From Halichondria panicea (Eukaryota; Porifera; Demospongiae; Suberitida; Halichondriidae), in the NCBI RefSeq assembly GCF_963675165.1, contig NC_087387.1, positions 6,289,058-6,353,057 on the forward strand: a stretch of DNA of 64,000 nt. The letters run 5' to 3'. Shown piece by piece: positions 11,118-23,829 of this stretch. The translations under genes and the position numbers were made by a program. Every line of letters starts with the position of its first letter. Positions within the stretch are counted from its first letter, which is position 1. The notes under the pieces are model-generated. The model saw nothing but the letters and a program-made list of their open reading frames with translations, was not told the origin of the DNA and did no database searches.

Positions 11118-12015
11118 GGCATGCAGTGGCACCACAGCGATACAGAGTGGTGGTGGCATGCAGTGGCACCACAGCGATACAGAGTGGTGCTGGCATGCAG
11201 TGGCACCACAGCGATACAGAGTGGTGCTGGCATGCAGTGGCACCACAGCGATACAGAGTGGTGCTGGCATGCAGTGGCACCACAGCGATACAGAGTGGTG
11301 CTGGCATGCAGTGGCACCACAGCGATACAGAGTGGTGCTGGCATGCAGTGGCACCACAGCGATACAGAGTGGTGCATGCTGGCATGCAGTGGCACCACAC
11401 CGATACAGAGTGGTGCTGGCATGCAGTGGCACCACAGCGATACAGAGTGGTGCATGCTGGCATGCAGTGGCACCACAGTGATACAGAGTGGTGGTGGCAT
11501 GCAGTGGCACCACAGTGATACAGAGTGGTGCCGGCATGCAGTGGCACCACAGCGATACAGAGTGGTGCCGGCATGCAGTGGCACCACAGCGATACAGAGT
11601 GGTGCATGCTGGCATGCAGTGGCACCACAGCGATACAGAGTGGTGCCGGCATGCAGTGGCACCACAGCGATACAGAGTGGTGCATGCTGGCATGCAGTGG
11701 CACCACAGCGATACAGAGTGGTGGTGGAATGCAGTGGCACCACAGTGATACATATGCAGTGATACAGAGTGGTGCATGCTGGCATGCAGTGGCACCACAG
11801 CGATACAGAGTGGTGCCGGCATGCAGTGGCACCACAGCGATACAGAGTGGTACATGCTGGCATGCAGTGGCACCACAGCGATACAGAGTGGTGGTGGCAT
11901 GCAGTGGCACCACAGCGATACAGAGTGGTGGTGGAATGTAGTGGTACCACAGCGATACAGAGTGGTGCTGGCATGCAGTGGTACCACAGCGATACAGAGT
12001 GGTGGTGGAATGCAG
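11118..12015. repeat. 37-bp minisatellite, copy A (~24 units)
   Basis: The unit starts GGCATGCAGTGGCACCACAG and ends with GATACAGAGTGGTGCT. Some units are extended by CATG or lack it. The unit contains GCATGC and the complementary GGTGC/GGCACC, so single strands can form short hairpins. Long ORFs on both strands arise only because the unit lacks stops and 37 is not divisible by 3. Copy B has about 10 units. Confidence 0.95.
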
Positions 12016-15000
12016 GCTGAAAACTATCCTAAACAACACAGGCACAACAAACAGCACCATGCATGCATGCACCACATAATTATTGAAATCACTGTAAGTT
12101 GAAACAGTAACTGATATTCTTAAGAAACTAGATATCCAATTAGCAGTAAATTAGGTTTGTTTTCATCCCTCATTCCAAACAGCACCATGGATGTACCCTG
12201 CTCTGTGAACGTGCATGCACACTGGTAATTGATACTCAGAGAATAATTGTAACTGAGACTATTAACAGGAAATTGTAAATTGAGTTTGTTTCATCCTAAT
12301 TACAAACAGCACCATAGCAACATGTAAGCCACTGCATGTTGATTGATACTTCTGAGGTCTACGTTGTTCATAGTTTAAACTGCATGAGGAGAATAATACA
12401 GTTATTTTGGAGCATCGTTTTAATACTCGCCAGCTGGGAGGGAGACCTGTGAGAAAATATCATTGAATATAATAATTATATAATATAGCGGGTATAATTT
12501 TCGTTGCAAATTTTCAGTTCTTACACTCGGCTCAGGCGTTGAACCTATTGTGGTATTAAATTTCATATGATGCTCTACAATACAAAATGATTATGTGAAA
12601 ATTTCCACGATACGAAAATAACTCGCTATATACGGTGGTACGGTGTAGCACACACAAATCTACTTAATACAGGCTCAATTATTGAGCTACTTGCAATTGT
12701 GCAGCAGCATAGTCTATAAGTGCATTGATAAGTGGTTAATGGTTGGAGTGTGAGGAGCAGAGTGAAATAAATAAGGGGTGGAGCTGCAAACATCAGCTCT
12801 GCCCTCAGTAAAACTTATTTAGGTTGCAACCCCACCCCTAGATCCGCCCCTGTCAAATGTAGACATTTGTATTTATTTCTACAATCTGTCAAGACAGTGT
12901 CATTAATTAATATCAAGCTCTGGTCTGCTATATAGTTTCTTGGAGACTGGCCTCTTCATTGGAGGTATGACTGCATGCATGCATGCTATAGTGCAAATGC
13001 ATGGATAGAATATTATTATCGTTATATATAATAGTGCCTGTATGCATGCAGCAGTCATGGATGATAATCTAGCTTATTAATGTTATGTATATTAACTATT
13101 ATAGTACCGGAACATACATGTTTGGGGTGAGCGTGCACAATTTTAGAACTTCATATAATGTCATGCATGCAGATATAAGTGGGTTGGTAGATTATCAATA
13201 TGCCTGTCGCTCTCGCAGTCTCACTCCTTCAGACTAGAGCCTTATTTTCTTGTGTGCTATTTATTGTTATCACTATAATAATTATAAATACACTGTTTTG
13301 AAGGTGTCTGGTATTTAGAAGCCCAAAGGTACTGATTTAGTAATCCCGAGCATAATTATAGCGAGGGTATTTACTACAAGTGTCCGAGGGCTTCTAAATC
13401 ACATAGACCGCCAAAACAGTGAGCCTTGCCTCGTCTCGAGGCTTGACATGCAATACAACAAGTTACTTTGCTTGACAACAGGATAGCTGCTGCAGGTATG
13501 TATACCTCCTCTGGGGCACTTTCCCCATGTACTTCAATTCCCATGAATGTAGATATCTAAGTATCAACTATTATAATACTAGAATCAACTATACATTATA
13601 GTGTATTGTGAATTAGTCGATCAAAGTGTATGTTCTATGCCCATCCACTCATTATAATTAAGAACTCCGTCTGCACTATAGCGCGCGAGCAATGCTCTAT
13701 ATAATTATATGCTAATGTGTGAATGTATTGTATATATTTATATAATCATCTAAGTACCGTGACTAAGAACTCAGTCTGCACTATATCTTTGTAATAATGG
13801 GTATGAGAAAAAGCCAACGGTTTCTGGCTAGTTAAGGTTTGGAACTTTGTCACAACATCTATAATAAATAGATTGGCTATCTTATGAAACGTTTGATATT
13901 GCTTAAATATCTACACATCCTCCGCAGTGCTCAAAATTGCTAGTTTTTAGTGCCGTTTCGGTTAGGGAGAGATTTGAAGAAGATCTTACGGCTAAAGTCC
14001 AAAAATTACACTGAGTCATAACTTTTGATGAGAAAATGTGTCCAGAAATATTTCAGAGATAATTGATGTCACAACATTTTTTACGATAACCCCCATTTCA
14101 CCCCACTATACAACAACTTTTGGGGAATACTTCGAATAATGTTGTAGCTTATTCGTTCACCTATATATATACACAATGGTATAAGCACAATTTCTTAGAA
14201 ATGTTCCAATCTTGGCTCTGATACAACTGTATATACTCACCTATATTGTGGTATTCTATATACTCTCTAGACTGGATGCACTGTAATCCTCTACACTATA
14301 GTAGCTGCATTGCAGTGGAATTCCTGACAACATTCAATTTGCTTTACACAATTATTGGTACTATATCCATGACTGCATGCCGGCAAAGGCATTATCAGTT
14401 ATATATTTATGCATGCAGATTGCACTATAATATTGGTGTGTGCAGGGCACAAACATTTAATTATGATTGCATACTGCAGCTATAATATTGACTAACTGGG
14501 TGGAGGTGCTATATTGACCGTGACTGGAGTGACTGAACTTGTATCAGTTATCAACCAATTAAGGATTAAATGATCAATTAGATCATACTATGGGTCAAAC
14601 ACAGTCTCTTCGTAACACTGGGTAAGCGTGACTGAGTATAGCTGTATACAAATATGCAAGTTCAGCATTAAAATGCCCTACCATCATGTCCATGAAGCAT
14701 GACAAGATTGCAGAGGATTTTACCGATGTGTCAACATACGTTGCATGGTAGATTGTTGCACTGTCCAGAATGTAATCACTATAATTATACCGCAGGATTG
14801 GAGAATGTCTAATTTTATTATGAGATGAGATTTTTATATCAATTGTTATCAAGGAACAAGCGTGCATTTATTACACTATCACGTGCCGTGAGACATCATA
14901 AAGGTCCTCGTAGTATAATAATTAACCTGAGCCTACGCCGCGGTTTACTGCTCACTCACAACTTCGCTACCATCTTTGGTGGTCGTGGTTTGGCGCTTAT

Positions 15001-15310
15001 AATTATTATAGAGTGCTGCTTATAGAACGTGGAGTAGCTGTTTCCACGAGGCTATAGCTATCATATAAATTGTACATTTATATATTATATAGCCTATAAA
15101 TTAAAGACCGCATTATAATAATTATTACCTAAGCGCCAGCTATAATAGTAGAGTATAATTGTTGTGGACTATTGGCGCTTCTATTAGAGTGGCACTGTAA
15201 TTAAGAAAGACGGGGCTCACCTCACACAATGCTTTCAACTTACACTAGCTTGTAATTATTACCTCTAAAGGCTGCTTTTTATCATGTGCATGCATGCATG
15301 TCATGAACAG
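12016..15310. other. Gene-free tract upstream of NLR, copy A
   Basis: No convincing exon was seen. It holds a small MITE (13,291-13,421), a solo hAT-like terminus reading CGCCCCTG near 12,853, short inverted arms around GGCGCTT / AAGCGCC (14,990-15,180) and many TATAATTA and GCATGC runs. The promoter or first exon of the NLR, if present, would lie here. Confidence 0.5.
13291..13421. mobile_element. 131-bp MITE, copy A
   Basis: 10-bp perfect TIR CACTGTTTTG, with longer imperfect arms including TTTAGAAGCCC. A related half-element lies at about 21,926-21,975 inside a Death-domain intron. Confidence 0.7.
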
Positions 15311-15428
15311 GTTTGTAACTAGTCTCAAAGAAAAGTACATTCAGAGAGAGTTTGGAGAAGATGAAGAATGGCCACCATCAGATAGAAGAGACAAACAAAG
15401 AAGACTTATCAAATTGCAATTAGTCGAG

Positions 15429-15581
15429 ACTGATCAGATAGAGGGGTTTGGCCACAAGGGTCGTTCAAGTGGCATCGAGACTGATCAGATAGAGGGGTTT
15501 GGCCACAAGGGTCGTTCAAGTGGCATCGAGACTGATCAGATAGAGGGGTTTGGCCACAAGGGTCGTTCGAGTGGCAATGGC
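15429..15581 (+). repeat. 51-bp coding repeat, three copies
   Basis: Three almost identical 51-nt units encode the 17-residue ETDQIEGFGHKGRSSG segment ahead of NACHT. Copy B has one unit at about 46,813-46,860. The length is a multiple of three, so frame is kept. Confidence 0.9.
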
Positions 15582-17418
15582 AAGCAACCTAAAGATGACA
15601 AAGAAACACGCAAATCAATACTCCACACTGACCTGTTCAAGACTAGCAGGGACAACAAACCAGTCAGGAAGATTGTTGTGAAAGGCAATGCTGGGATTGG
15701 TAAAACCACACTGTGTACCATGCTGACTGAGGAGTGGGCAAAAGGCAAGATCCTGAAACAATTTGACTGTGTTCTGTTGCTACCACTGAGAAATAGCGAC
15801 GTGTCATCGGCCACAAGCCTCCCTGAGCTGATTAAACTTTTCCATCTGAGTGAGAAGGTCCGCAAACCTCCAACAAAAAGGATGGAGGATAGAGAAGGAG
15901 AAGGCGTCCTCATTATAGCTGATGGCTGGGACGAACTCAGTGAGGGTGCTCGAGCTAAGGACTCGTTTCTCTACAAACTTCTTCTTGGTTATGGTTGTTC
16001 TAAAGCCTCTGTTCTCCTCACATCCAGACATTCTGCAGCAGCACCTTTTCACAAACTGTCTTCAGTGGACACTTTCATCGAGGTGGTGGGTTTTGATGAA
16101 GAAGATATCAAACAGTACATAGTTGAGGAATTCAAGCAAGATCCAGAGAAAGCTTCTTCTTTTATGGAGCAGCTTAAAAGCAATCCACTCATTCAGAGTT
16201 TGTGCTCTGTGCCACTTAATTGTGCGATTGTTTGTGACCTGTGGTGCGATTTACAGCAAACACTTCCAAGCACAATCACGAAACTATATGCTAGGATAAC
16301 ATTGTCTGTTGTGCTTCGTGACATCAAGAAGAAATGTCCACAACTCTGTGTAAACTCGCTTGACATTCCCAAGGAACTTCAAAACGATTTCTGGCTGGTT
16401 TGAAAATTTGCTTTTGAATTTTTGGCTAAAGATCAAATAGTCTTCTCAGACAGTGAAGTTTCATCGTTTTCTCAAGATGGGAACTTTAACAAGAAAGCCT
16501 TTTTCTTCGGTTTATTGCAATCAGCACATTCACATTTCCCTAGCCAACAAAACTCATTGACAACAGGTTATGGCTTGTCGTTTCACTTCGCTCATTTGAC
16601 CATTCAGGAGTTTTTAGCTGCCCTTCATATCGTCACTTTATCTCAGAAAGAGAAAACAAAGATTTGCAACACTTATGCTGGAAACAATCGGTTTAATATG
16701 GTTTGGAGATTTGTGTTCGGTCTTCAGTCTAAAGAAGAGAAATATAGTAATAAAGCTGTCTCTTTAGGTGATGTGTTAGTTGATCAGGTTTTATTTGCAC
16801 TACGGGACAAAGATATTTTACTATGCCACTGCTCGTTTGAATCTCAGGATAAAGTTGTACACTATAAAGTGGCCAACAGAATTTGTGCCAAGTTTAGTTC
16901 TTGGTATGGATCAATCAGAAGTCCCCAAACTGCTCACGACAGTGTAGCTCTTTTGCACACTTTTAACCATATATCACATTGTTCGGTCAAGCTAAACTTT
17001 TCAGGGAGTCTTAATGAGGAACAGCTTCAGAAACTAGCTACTATCCTCATTGACAGAAAGTTGCAAGTAAAAAAATTAAGTCTCAATAACTGCAAGCTCA
17101 CAAATGAATGTCTCACGACCTTCTTCAACAAGGCATCAGCTTCATTTCAGCATCTCGAGGAACTATCTCTAGATGGGAACCTTATCACAGGTATACCATT
17201 TTCACCCAGCAATAACACATTAACTAGGCTTTCATTATCCAAGAATCCACTCTGGCAAAGTGGTGCCCAGTTACTAGAGAGTGTTGTATGCGCAGGTTCA
17301 CTAGTAAAACTTGAGCGTCTGTGTCTATCTAGTGCACTGACAAATGACAGAGACATTATCGATGCCAAAGTGTTAGCCACACTTCTTCAAGCATTAGTTA
17401 CACACTGTCCTCATCTGG

Positions 17419-20040
17419 ATGACCTTGATCTCTCTAAGAACAATATTGGTGTACCTGGAGCTAGTGCAATAGGAGAGGCCTTTGTACAACTTGCTACCAA
17501 TAGGAAGGAGTTAAAGCTGAACTTAAGTGAGACTAATCTCGACAGTGAAGCAGCGACAGTATTTTCTGACAAAGTTTTGACTTCTTTAGGGAATGTGTCA
17601 AATCCACTCTCTTGTGAAATCAATTTGCGTGTTGATAACAATCCACTTGGACACAGCGGCTTGTCAGCTATCTTTAGAATGCTCTCTAATAAAAACTGTC
17701 CAGTAACAAGACTTGATCTGGACCACACACATGCAGTCAACCAGGGACTAATAAAGGCAATCTCTTTTGGTGAAATTGAATTTCCTGGTAAATGTAGCAA
17801 ATTGAAAAGGCTAACATTTCGAAACAACGAACCAAGCGGGGACACTCACGTAGCTTGCTTGACAATGGCTATTAAGGCCAACATTTTTGGTAATCTTAAG
17901 AGGATGCAACTATCAAATACCCTTCCTGACAATGTTGAGGAGAATGGAAGACTACTGACTGAACTCTTACCATCCATTGCCTCTCACTGTCTTAATCTGA
18001 ATGACATTGATCTCTCTGAGAACAATCTTGGTGTACCTGGAGCTAGTGCAATAGGAGAGGCCTTTGTAAGACTTGTTACCAATAGGAAGGAGTTGAAGCT
18101 GAACTTAAGTGAGACTAATCTCGACAGTGAAGCAGCGACAGTATTTTCTGACAAAGTTTTGTCTTCTTTAGGGAATGTGTCAAATCCACTCTCTTGTGAA
18201 ATCAATTTGCGTGTTGATAACAATCCACTTGGACACAGTGGTTTGTCAGCCATCTTTAGAATGCTCTCTAATGAAAACTGTCCAGTAACAAGACTTGATC
18301 TGGACCACACACATGCAGTCAACCAGGGCCTAATAACGGCAACCGATTTTGAAACTCTAACATTTCCTGGTAAATGTAGCAAATTGAAAAGGATTTCATT
18401 TCAAAACAACAAACCAAGCGGGGACACTCATGTAGCTTGCTTGACAATGGCTATTAAAGCCAACATTTTTGGTAATCTTGAGAGGATGCAACTATCAAAT
18501 ACCCTCCTTGACAATGTTGAGGAGAATGGAAGACTACTGACTGAACTCTTACCATCCATTGCCTCTCACTGTCCTAATCTGAATGACATTGATCTCTCTG
18601 AAAACAATCTTGGTGTACCTGGAGCTAGTGCAATAGGAGAGGCCTTTGTAAGACTTGCTACCAATAGGAAGGAGTTGGAGCTGAACTTAAGTGAGACTAA
18701 TCTCGACAGCGAAGCAGTAAAAACATTATCTGACAAAGTGTTAGCTTCTTTAGAGGATGTTCAAACCTTCTCTCTTGTGAAATTGAGTTGAGTATTGATA
18801 ACAATCCACTTGGACACAGTGGTTTGTCAGCCATCTTTAGAATGCTCTCTAATGAAAACTGTCCAGTAACAGAAATTGATCTGGACCACACACATGCAGT
18901 CAACCAGGGCCTAATAACGGCAACCGATTTTGAAACTCTAACATTTCCTGGTAAATGTAGCAAATTGAAAAGGATTTCATTTCAAAACAACAAACCAAGC
19001 GGGGACACTCATGTAGCTTGCTTGACAATGGCTATTAAAGCCAACATTTTTGGTAATCTTGAGAGGATGCAACTATCAAATACCCTCCCTGACAATGTTG
19101 AGGAGAATGGAAGACTACTGACTGAACTCTTACCATCCATTGCCTCTCACTGTCCTAATCTGAATGACATTGATCTCTCTGAGAACAATCTTGGTGTACC
19201 TGGAGCTAGTGCAATAGGAGAGGCCTTTGTAAGACTTGCTACTAATAGGAAGGAGTTAAAACTGAACTTAAGGAAGACTAGTCTCGACAGCAAAGCAGTG
19301 AAAGCATTTTCTGATAATGTTTTGGCTTCTTTAGGGAATATGTCAAATCCACTCTCTTGTGAAATCAATTTGCGTATTGATAACAACCCACTTGGACACA
19401 GCGGCTTGTCAGCCATCTTTAGAATGCTCTCTAATGAAAACTATCCAGTAACAAGACTTAATCTGGACTACACACATGCAGTCAACCAAGGCCTAATAAC
19501 GACAACCGATTTTGATGAAATTGAAAATCAAACATTTCTTGGTCAATGTAACAAATTGAAAAGGCTATCATTTCGAAACAACAAACAAAGCGGGGACACT
19601 CATGTAGCTTGCTTGACAATGGCTATTAAATCCAACATTTTCGGTAATCTTGAGAGGATGCAACTATCAAATACCCTCCCTGACAATGTTGAGGAGAATG
19701 GAAGACTACTGACTGAACTCTTACCATCCATTGCCTCTCACTGTCCTAATCTGAATGACCTTGATCTCTCTGAGAACAATCTTGGTGTACCTGGAGCTAG
19801 TGCAATAGGAGAGGCCTTTGTAAGACTTGCTACTAATAGGAAGGAGTTGGAGCTGAACTTAAGTAAGACTAATCTCGACAGTGAAGCAGCAAAAACATTA
19901 TCTGACAAAGTGTTGGTTTCTTTAGAAGATGTTTCAAACCTTCTCTCCTGTGAAATTAATTTGAGTATTGATAACAATCCACTTGGACACAGTGGTTTGT
20001 CAGCCATCTTTAGAATGCTCTCTAATGAAAACTGTCCAGT
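17419..20040 (+). repeat. LRR super-repeats, copy A (5 units)
   Basis: Unit starts at the (L)DDLDLS or NDIDLS codon lie near 17,419, 18,001, 18,583, 19,164 and 19,755. Spacing is 582 or 591 nt, a multiple of three apart from the frameshifted unit. Each unit contains NNLGVPGASAIGEAF and IDNNPLGHSGLSAIFRML. Confidence 0.88.
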
Positions 20041-20631
20041 AACAAGACTTCATCTGGAATCAACTATTCACACTTCCATTACTGACCTCAGTTTGAATAA
20101 TTCTTTAGAATCTCTTAACAGCACTACAGTAAGTCTCGGTCTTCGTCGAAATTTGCTTCATGGCAAGAACATGTTCATACTAGCTGATTGTATTCAGTGC
20201 TGCCTGTCACTGGAGAAGCTGGATTGTGATAAGTGTCGAATTACTTCAAACGATATATTTACATTATTGTCACACCTAAAATTCCACGATATTCAACTAA
20301 AGTGTTTAAAACGGTGGGACCTTCAAGACAACAGCATCGATGATGACGCAGTGAATACTCTTATTACGTATTTGCCTTCAGTGTTTCCATGCATTGAGGA
20401 TATTGATCTAGATGATAATCTCGTGAGTACAGAGACAGTGAAGAAACTTGATGAGTTTTTGAAGGTAAGGCCACAGCAAGTGTATTGTATGAAAAGGATG
20501 CATCAAGTTTTGAGCAAGGCATCATTATTATAGCACAGAGTCCTTTTAATGTTTGGTATAACGTACACTACACATATAATTGGCACTCTAGATGATAGTT
20601 TATGCAATGTAAGGTGGGTTGCGTACTTGAT

Positions 20632-20745
20632 TTGTGAAGCTTCGCCACTACTTCAGAAAATGTTGACGAAATAAGTTGTTATTTTTGTTGTTATAAAAAT
20701 TTATAACGAAGCTTTGCGAAATTGTGATTGTGCCGAAGCTTCACA
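20632..20745. repeat. 114-bp inverted-repeat element between LRR and Death exons
   Basis: Arms TTGTGAAGCTTCG and its complement are perfect over 13 bp. It could be a tiny MITE or an intronic/UTR hairpin. The counterpart is 53,704-53,818. Confidence 0.65.
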
Positions 20746-20920
20746 ACTTTTTTTTACCAAGGCAAGATACTACTTAGTGTGAGGCTCATCCCTATACCCT
20801 TCAGTCAGAGCTCCTGAACATTCTAGCTATACATTGATCCTGCATGCATGCACACACTTTCATCACACTGAGATGGCTGGGTTACTATAACTATATAATT
20901 ATATAATTATGTAATAATAG

Positions 20921-22358
20921 GAGAGAAACACGACTGAAGATGAGGAGTTTGATTCCACTAGTTCTGAATCAACAACACCTGATGATGCAAGTGACTCTCT
21001 GCCAGAGGTAAGTACTTACATTGTCTGAGTGTATGACCTGCTGTATCATGCATGATGTTAATTCTTGTTACAACGATGATTGCCAATTGCATGTGTCAAT
21101 TTGCATTCAATTGTACTGTCATACCCTTTTTGATCTAAAAGTCGTAAAATGCATGCGTTCACTGATGCATGGATGTAATAATTATACATGTCTCCTTGCA
21201 ATCACAGCACACTAGTACTGATTCTATTAGTGAGGATACGGACTTTAAAGCTACTGATGAAGATCTGAATGCACTAAAGGAGGATAGGTCCCCTACAGCT
21301 AGTCAGGATTCCACAGCTGCTACTGATATTTCCAATTTAACCAGCCAAAAACAACAGCTACAAAGTAAGCAGTTTGCATGTTGTTATATATAATGTAGTT
21401 GAATCATTGTTTTAAAAATAATTACGTCCTATTTATGCATGCAGCAGACTCGTTATCTTTTCCTTCGCAAGGTTTGCCTATTGAAACAGTAAAGAGAGAC
21501 GCTGAAGTCACTAACGAGCAGCTTGACACAACAGTAGAAGAAACACACCTCTCTGAAATGTCGTCACAATCTGACAGCATCCATAACGACTATCTTATGG
21601 AGCAAGGCCTCTCATCTGGACAACAATGTGACGTGAGGAGTCATGCATTCGTACCCGGCACTCAGGCTGCTGATCATGATGTCATGAACGCTCCTGAGGT
21701 GTCTCACACACTAAAAGAAGTACCTAATAACAGTAGGTTGATACTCAAAGCATATTAGTTAATGCTATTTTGCATCATCATCAAAAAAATAATTGTGTGC
21801 TCCACAAACATTACAAGGCAGCTGCTTATTAATTATCCTGGAAACTTTTCTGGGCAATTTTCATTATTCTATATAATACAGCAGACACTCTGCATGGTGC
21901 TTTAATTTTACTAGTTAGACACTGTTTTTGAGGTGTCTATATTATGAGATTTATAGAAGCCCAAAGGCACACGTGTGATGTTAAATTATTGGCTTGCTGT
22001 CCTATTATCAGGCCTGACCATTGAAGCACTAAAGAGGGAAACTAATATCACTGACGAGCAGCTTGACACAAGAGTAGAAGAATTAGACCTTCCCAAATTA
22101 TCTTCATATTTCGACAACACTAATGACTATGTTGAAATGCTGGGGCTCTCACCTGGACAGCAAACTGATGTCATTGAAGAGAAGGCTAGAACAGCATTGA
22201 ATCGAACACATGCTGGAATAAAGCTGGCTCTGAAATATTGGCTGAATAGAGTTCTTTCAGAGGGTACCTTCAGAGCTCTGCTACTCATTATAATCTCCCT
22301 GGACAAAGGAGACGTTGCTATCAAGGTGGCACAGTATTTATCAGCCAAAGGTGCGTGA
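20921..22358 (+). CDS. Acidic linker and Death-domain exons, copy A
   Basis: Four exons: 20,921-21,007 (ERNTTEDEEFDSTSSES, acidic), 21,208-21,364, 21,445-21,732 and 22,012-22,358 (stop). The phases 0, 0, 1 and 1 match throughout and match the NLR donor at 20,464. The last exon has TIEALKRETNITDEQLDTRV and a Death-fold segment with YVEMLGLSPGQQTDV, LALKYWLNRV and LDKGDVAIKVAQYLSAK, a style typical of sponge Death domains. Exon 3 holds a degenerate half copy (IETVKRDAEVTNEQLDTTV, EQGLSSGQQCDV). It may be the C-terminus of the NLR or a separate adaptor. A donor at 22,351 is possible but the frame also stops at once. Confidence 0.68.
21926..21980 (+). mobile_element. Partial MITE in Death-domain intron
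   Basis: Carries the CACTGTTTTTGAGGTGTCT end and AGAAGCCC segment of the 13,291 MITE without the opposite end. Confidence 0.45.
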
Positions 22359-23829
22359 GTGGGTACATTATGCATGTTAATTACCTTATTGTCTATTATA
22401 AACAGTGAACCTCACTATTCCAGACCCCTTTTAAATCCCGACAAAAATAGCAAACTGAAAAAGAGGAGGGGCTGTCAGTAGAATAGAGTACTGCGCATGC
22501 GCAATGTAAATTGCTTAGCTGAATCAGCAATAATTTTATTGCTAAGAAAACGAAGAGAGAGCTCACAAGACTCACTGTATTGGAGAGAAAGTTGAGTGCT
22601 ATATATAATATAGTTATACATCACTTGCATGCCATGCAGGTACAAAAACATTAGACTAAGTAACTCTAGAGCACTAAAGTGCAGAACCTTCGGCGTTAGT
22701 TTGGGTTGTATAACGCTTCATAATCAAATAGCAGCTCAGAGCTCACGGTTTTCTGCCGAGGTAAATATAAACACTGTATGACATTATACATGCAGATTGC
22801 TGTACTATACACTCCCTTGTAACACAGAGAGTCCCCCTGTATGTACATTATACATGCAGATTGCTGTACTATACACTCCCTTGTAACACAGAGAGTCCCC
22901 CTGTATGACATTATACATGCAGATTGTTGTACTATACACTCCCTTGTAACACAGAGAGTCCCCCTGTATGTACATTATATACATGCAGATTGCTGTACTA
23001 TACACTCCCTTGTAACACAGAGAGTCCCCCTGTATGTACATTATATACATGCAGATTGCTGTACTATACACTCCCTTGTAACACAGAGAGTCCCCCTGTA
23101 TGACATTATGTGTTATTTTCACCCTTGATACAGGTACTATATAGATGTTAAAAAGTCAATAGCTATATATGGTGCATGCATGTGAACATTATTCAATTAT
23201 AGCTAGTTGTAGAGTAGTTATTATTTCGTTTTTTGAGAGACAAATACTTGTGTGTGGTAACTGATAATTTAGTTTTTCATAGATCATTAACCTTTTATTG
23301 TACATATACACATATCAGGCTGTTTGTTTCCTACATCAAGAATTCTGTATTATAATTATGTTATAGATAGCTCTCACATCCTGTATAATTATCAGTCTCA
23401 TTTGTTATAAAATCGAATAATCAGATGTACGTACTAGTTGATCAAAAAATCCACACAGATTCTGACACACACACACACACACACACACAATGGTGTTTTT
23501 GCACTAATTTTATGTCTTTGAAATGAACTCTCTCCTTCATTCTCCTGCAGAGTAGTAGTAAAAGTAATACGTATATAGTGTGCGAATTTGACCTTATTAA
23601 TTAATGTCACCAATTGGTTTGGGTGGTCTAGACCACTTAGCTGTGGCCCATGGCCAGACCAACAGTTGTACAGCTATAAATTATGCAACAAACTAACAAT
23701 AATCGTATATATAGGTACTGCGTTGATCGATTGTTAATGGTATAATTATAATAGTGATTTCTCTAAAACAACCTTTGAAAAGCAGAAATATGCATTGAAT
23801 GCTTCGTGTCCTTTATGGTTAGAAAACAC
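22359..23829. other. Gene-free tract, copy A
   Basis: Apart from the minisatellite and a short (CA)n near 23,465 I see no exon, RNA gene or element ends. Confidence 0.5.
22781..23109. repeat. ~60-bp minisatellite, copy A (5 units)
   Basis: The unit contains ACATGCAGATTGCTGTAC, then ACTCCCTTGTAACACAGAG and CCCCCTGTATG. Units differ by a 4-6 nt length change at the junction. Copy B has four units at 56,949-57,210. No spacers are present, so it is not a CRISPR array. Confidence 0.93.

Larger units (their letters stand above)
15311..20533 (+). pseudogene. NACHT-LRR (NLR) gene, copy A, disrupted
   Basis: Entry through the CAG acceptor at 15,308-15,310; an in-frame ATG at 15,294 precedes it. It reads LKEKYIQREFGEDEEWPP, three tandem 17-aa copies of ETDQIEGFGHKGRSSG, then NACHT with Walker A GNAGIGKTT, Walker B LIIADGWDEL and LLTSRHS. 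About 600 residues later the LRRs begin, including five super-repeats of 194-197 residues, about seven 28-residue ribonuclease-inhibitor-type LRRs each. Lesions relative to copy B are a 12-nt deletion near 16,365, TGC to TGA at 16,401-16,403, and a 1-nt deletion near 18,761. A strong donor AAG/GTAAGG at 20,464 can join, in phase 0, the Death-domain exons downstream; otherwise it stops at 20,533. NLRs are cytosolic STAND ATPases sensing ligands by LRRs. This copy is probably inactive unless the lesions are sequencing errors. Confidence 0.85.

Noticed and set aside
11049-12102. ORFs of 300-320 aa on both strands over the minisatellite
   Set aside because: A stop-free 37-bp unit opens several frames at once; the protein repeats have no domain character.
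12780-12860. Complete hAT element ending at CGCCCCTG
   Set aside because: I could not find a matching CAGGGGCG left end nearby, so only a solo terminus is noted.
15536-16052. Minus-strand ORFs opposite NACHT
   Set aside because: Antisense shadows of the Walker A/B coding region.
17411-18382. Minus-strand ORFs of about 130-150 aa within the NLR
   Set aside because: They are antisense shadows recurring with the LRR super-repeat period; the plus frame carries the LRR motifs.
22781-23109. Regular repeats resembling a CRISPR array
   Set aside because: The units are contiguous tandem copies with no unique spacers, and the DNA is eukaryotic.
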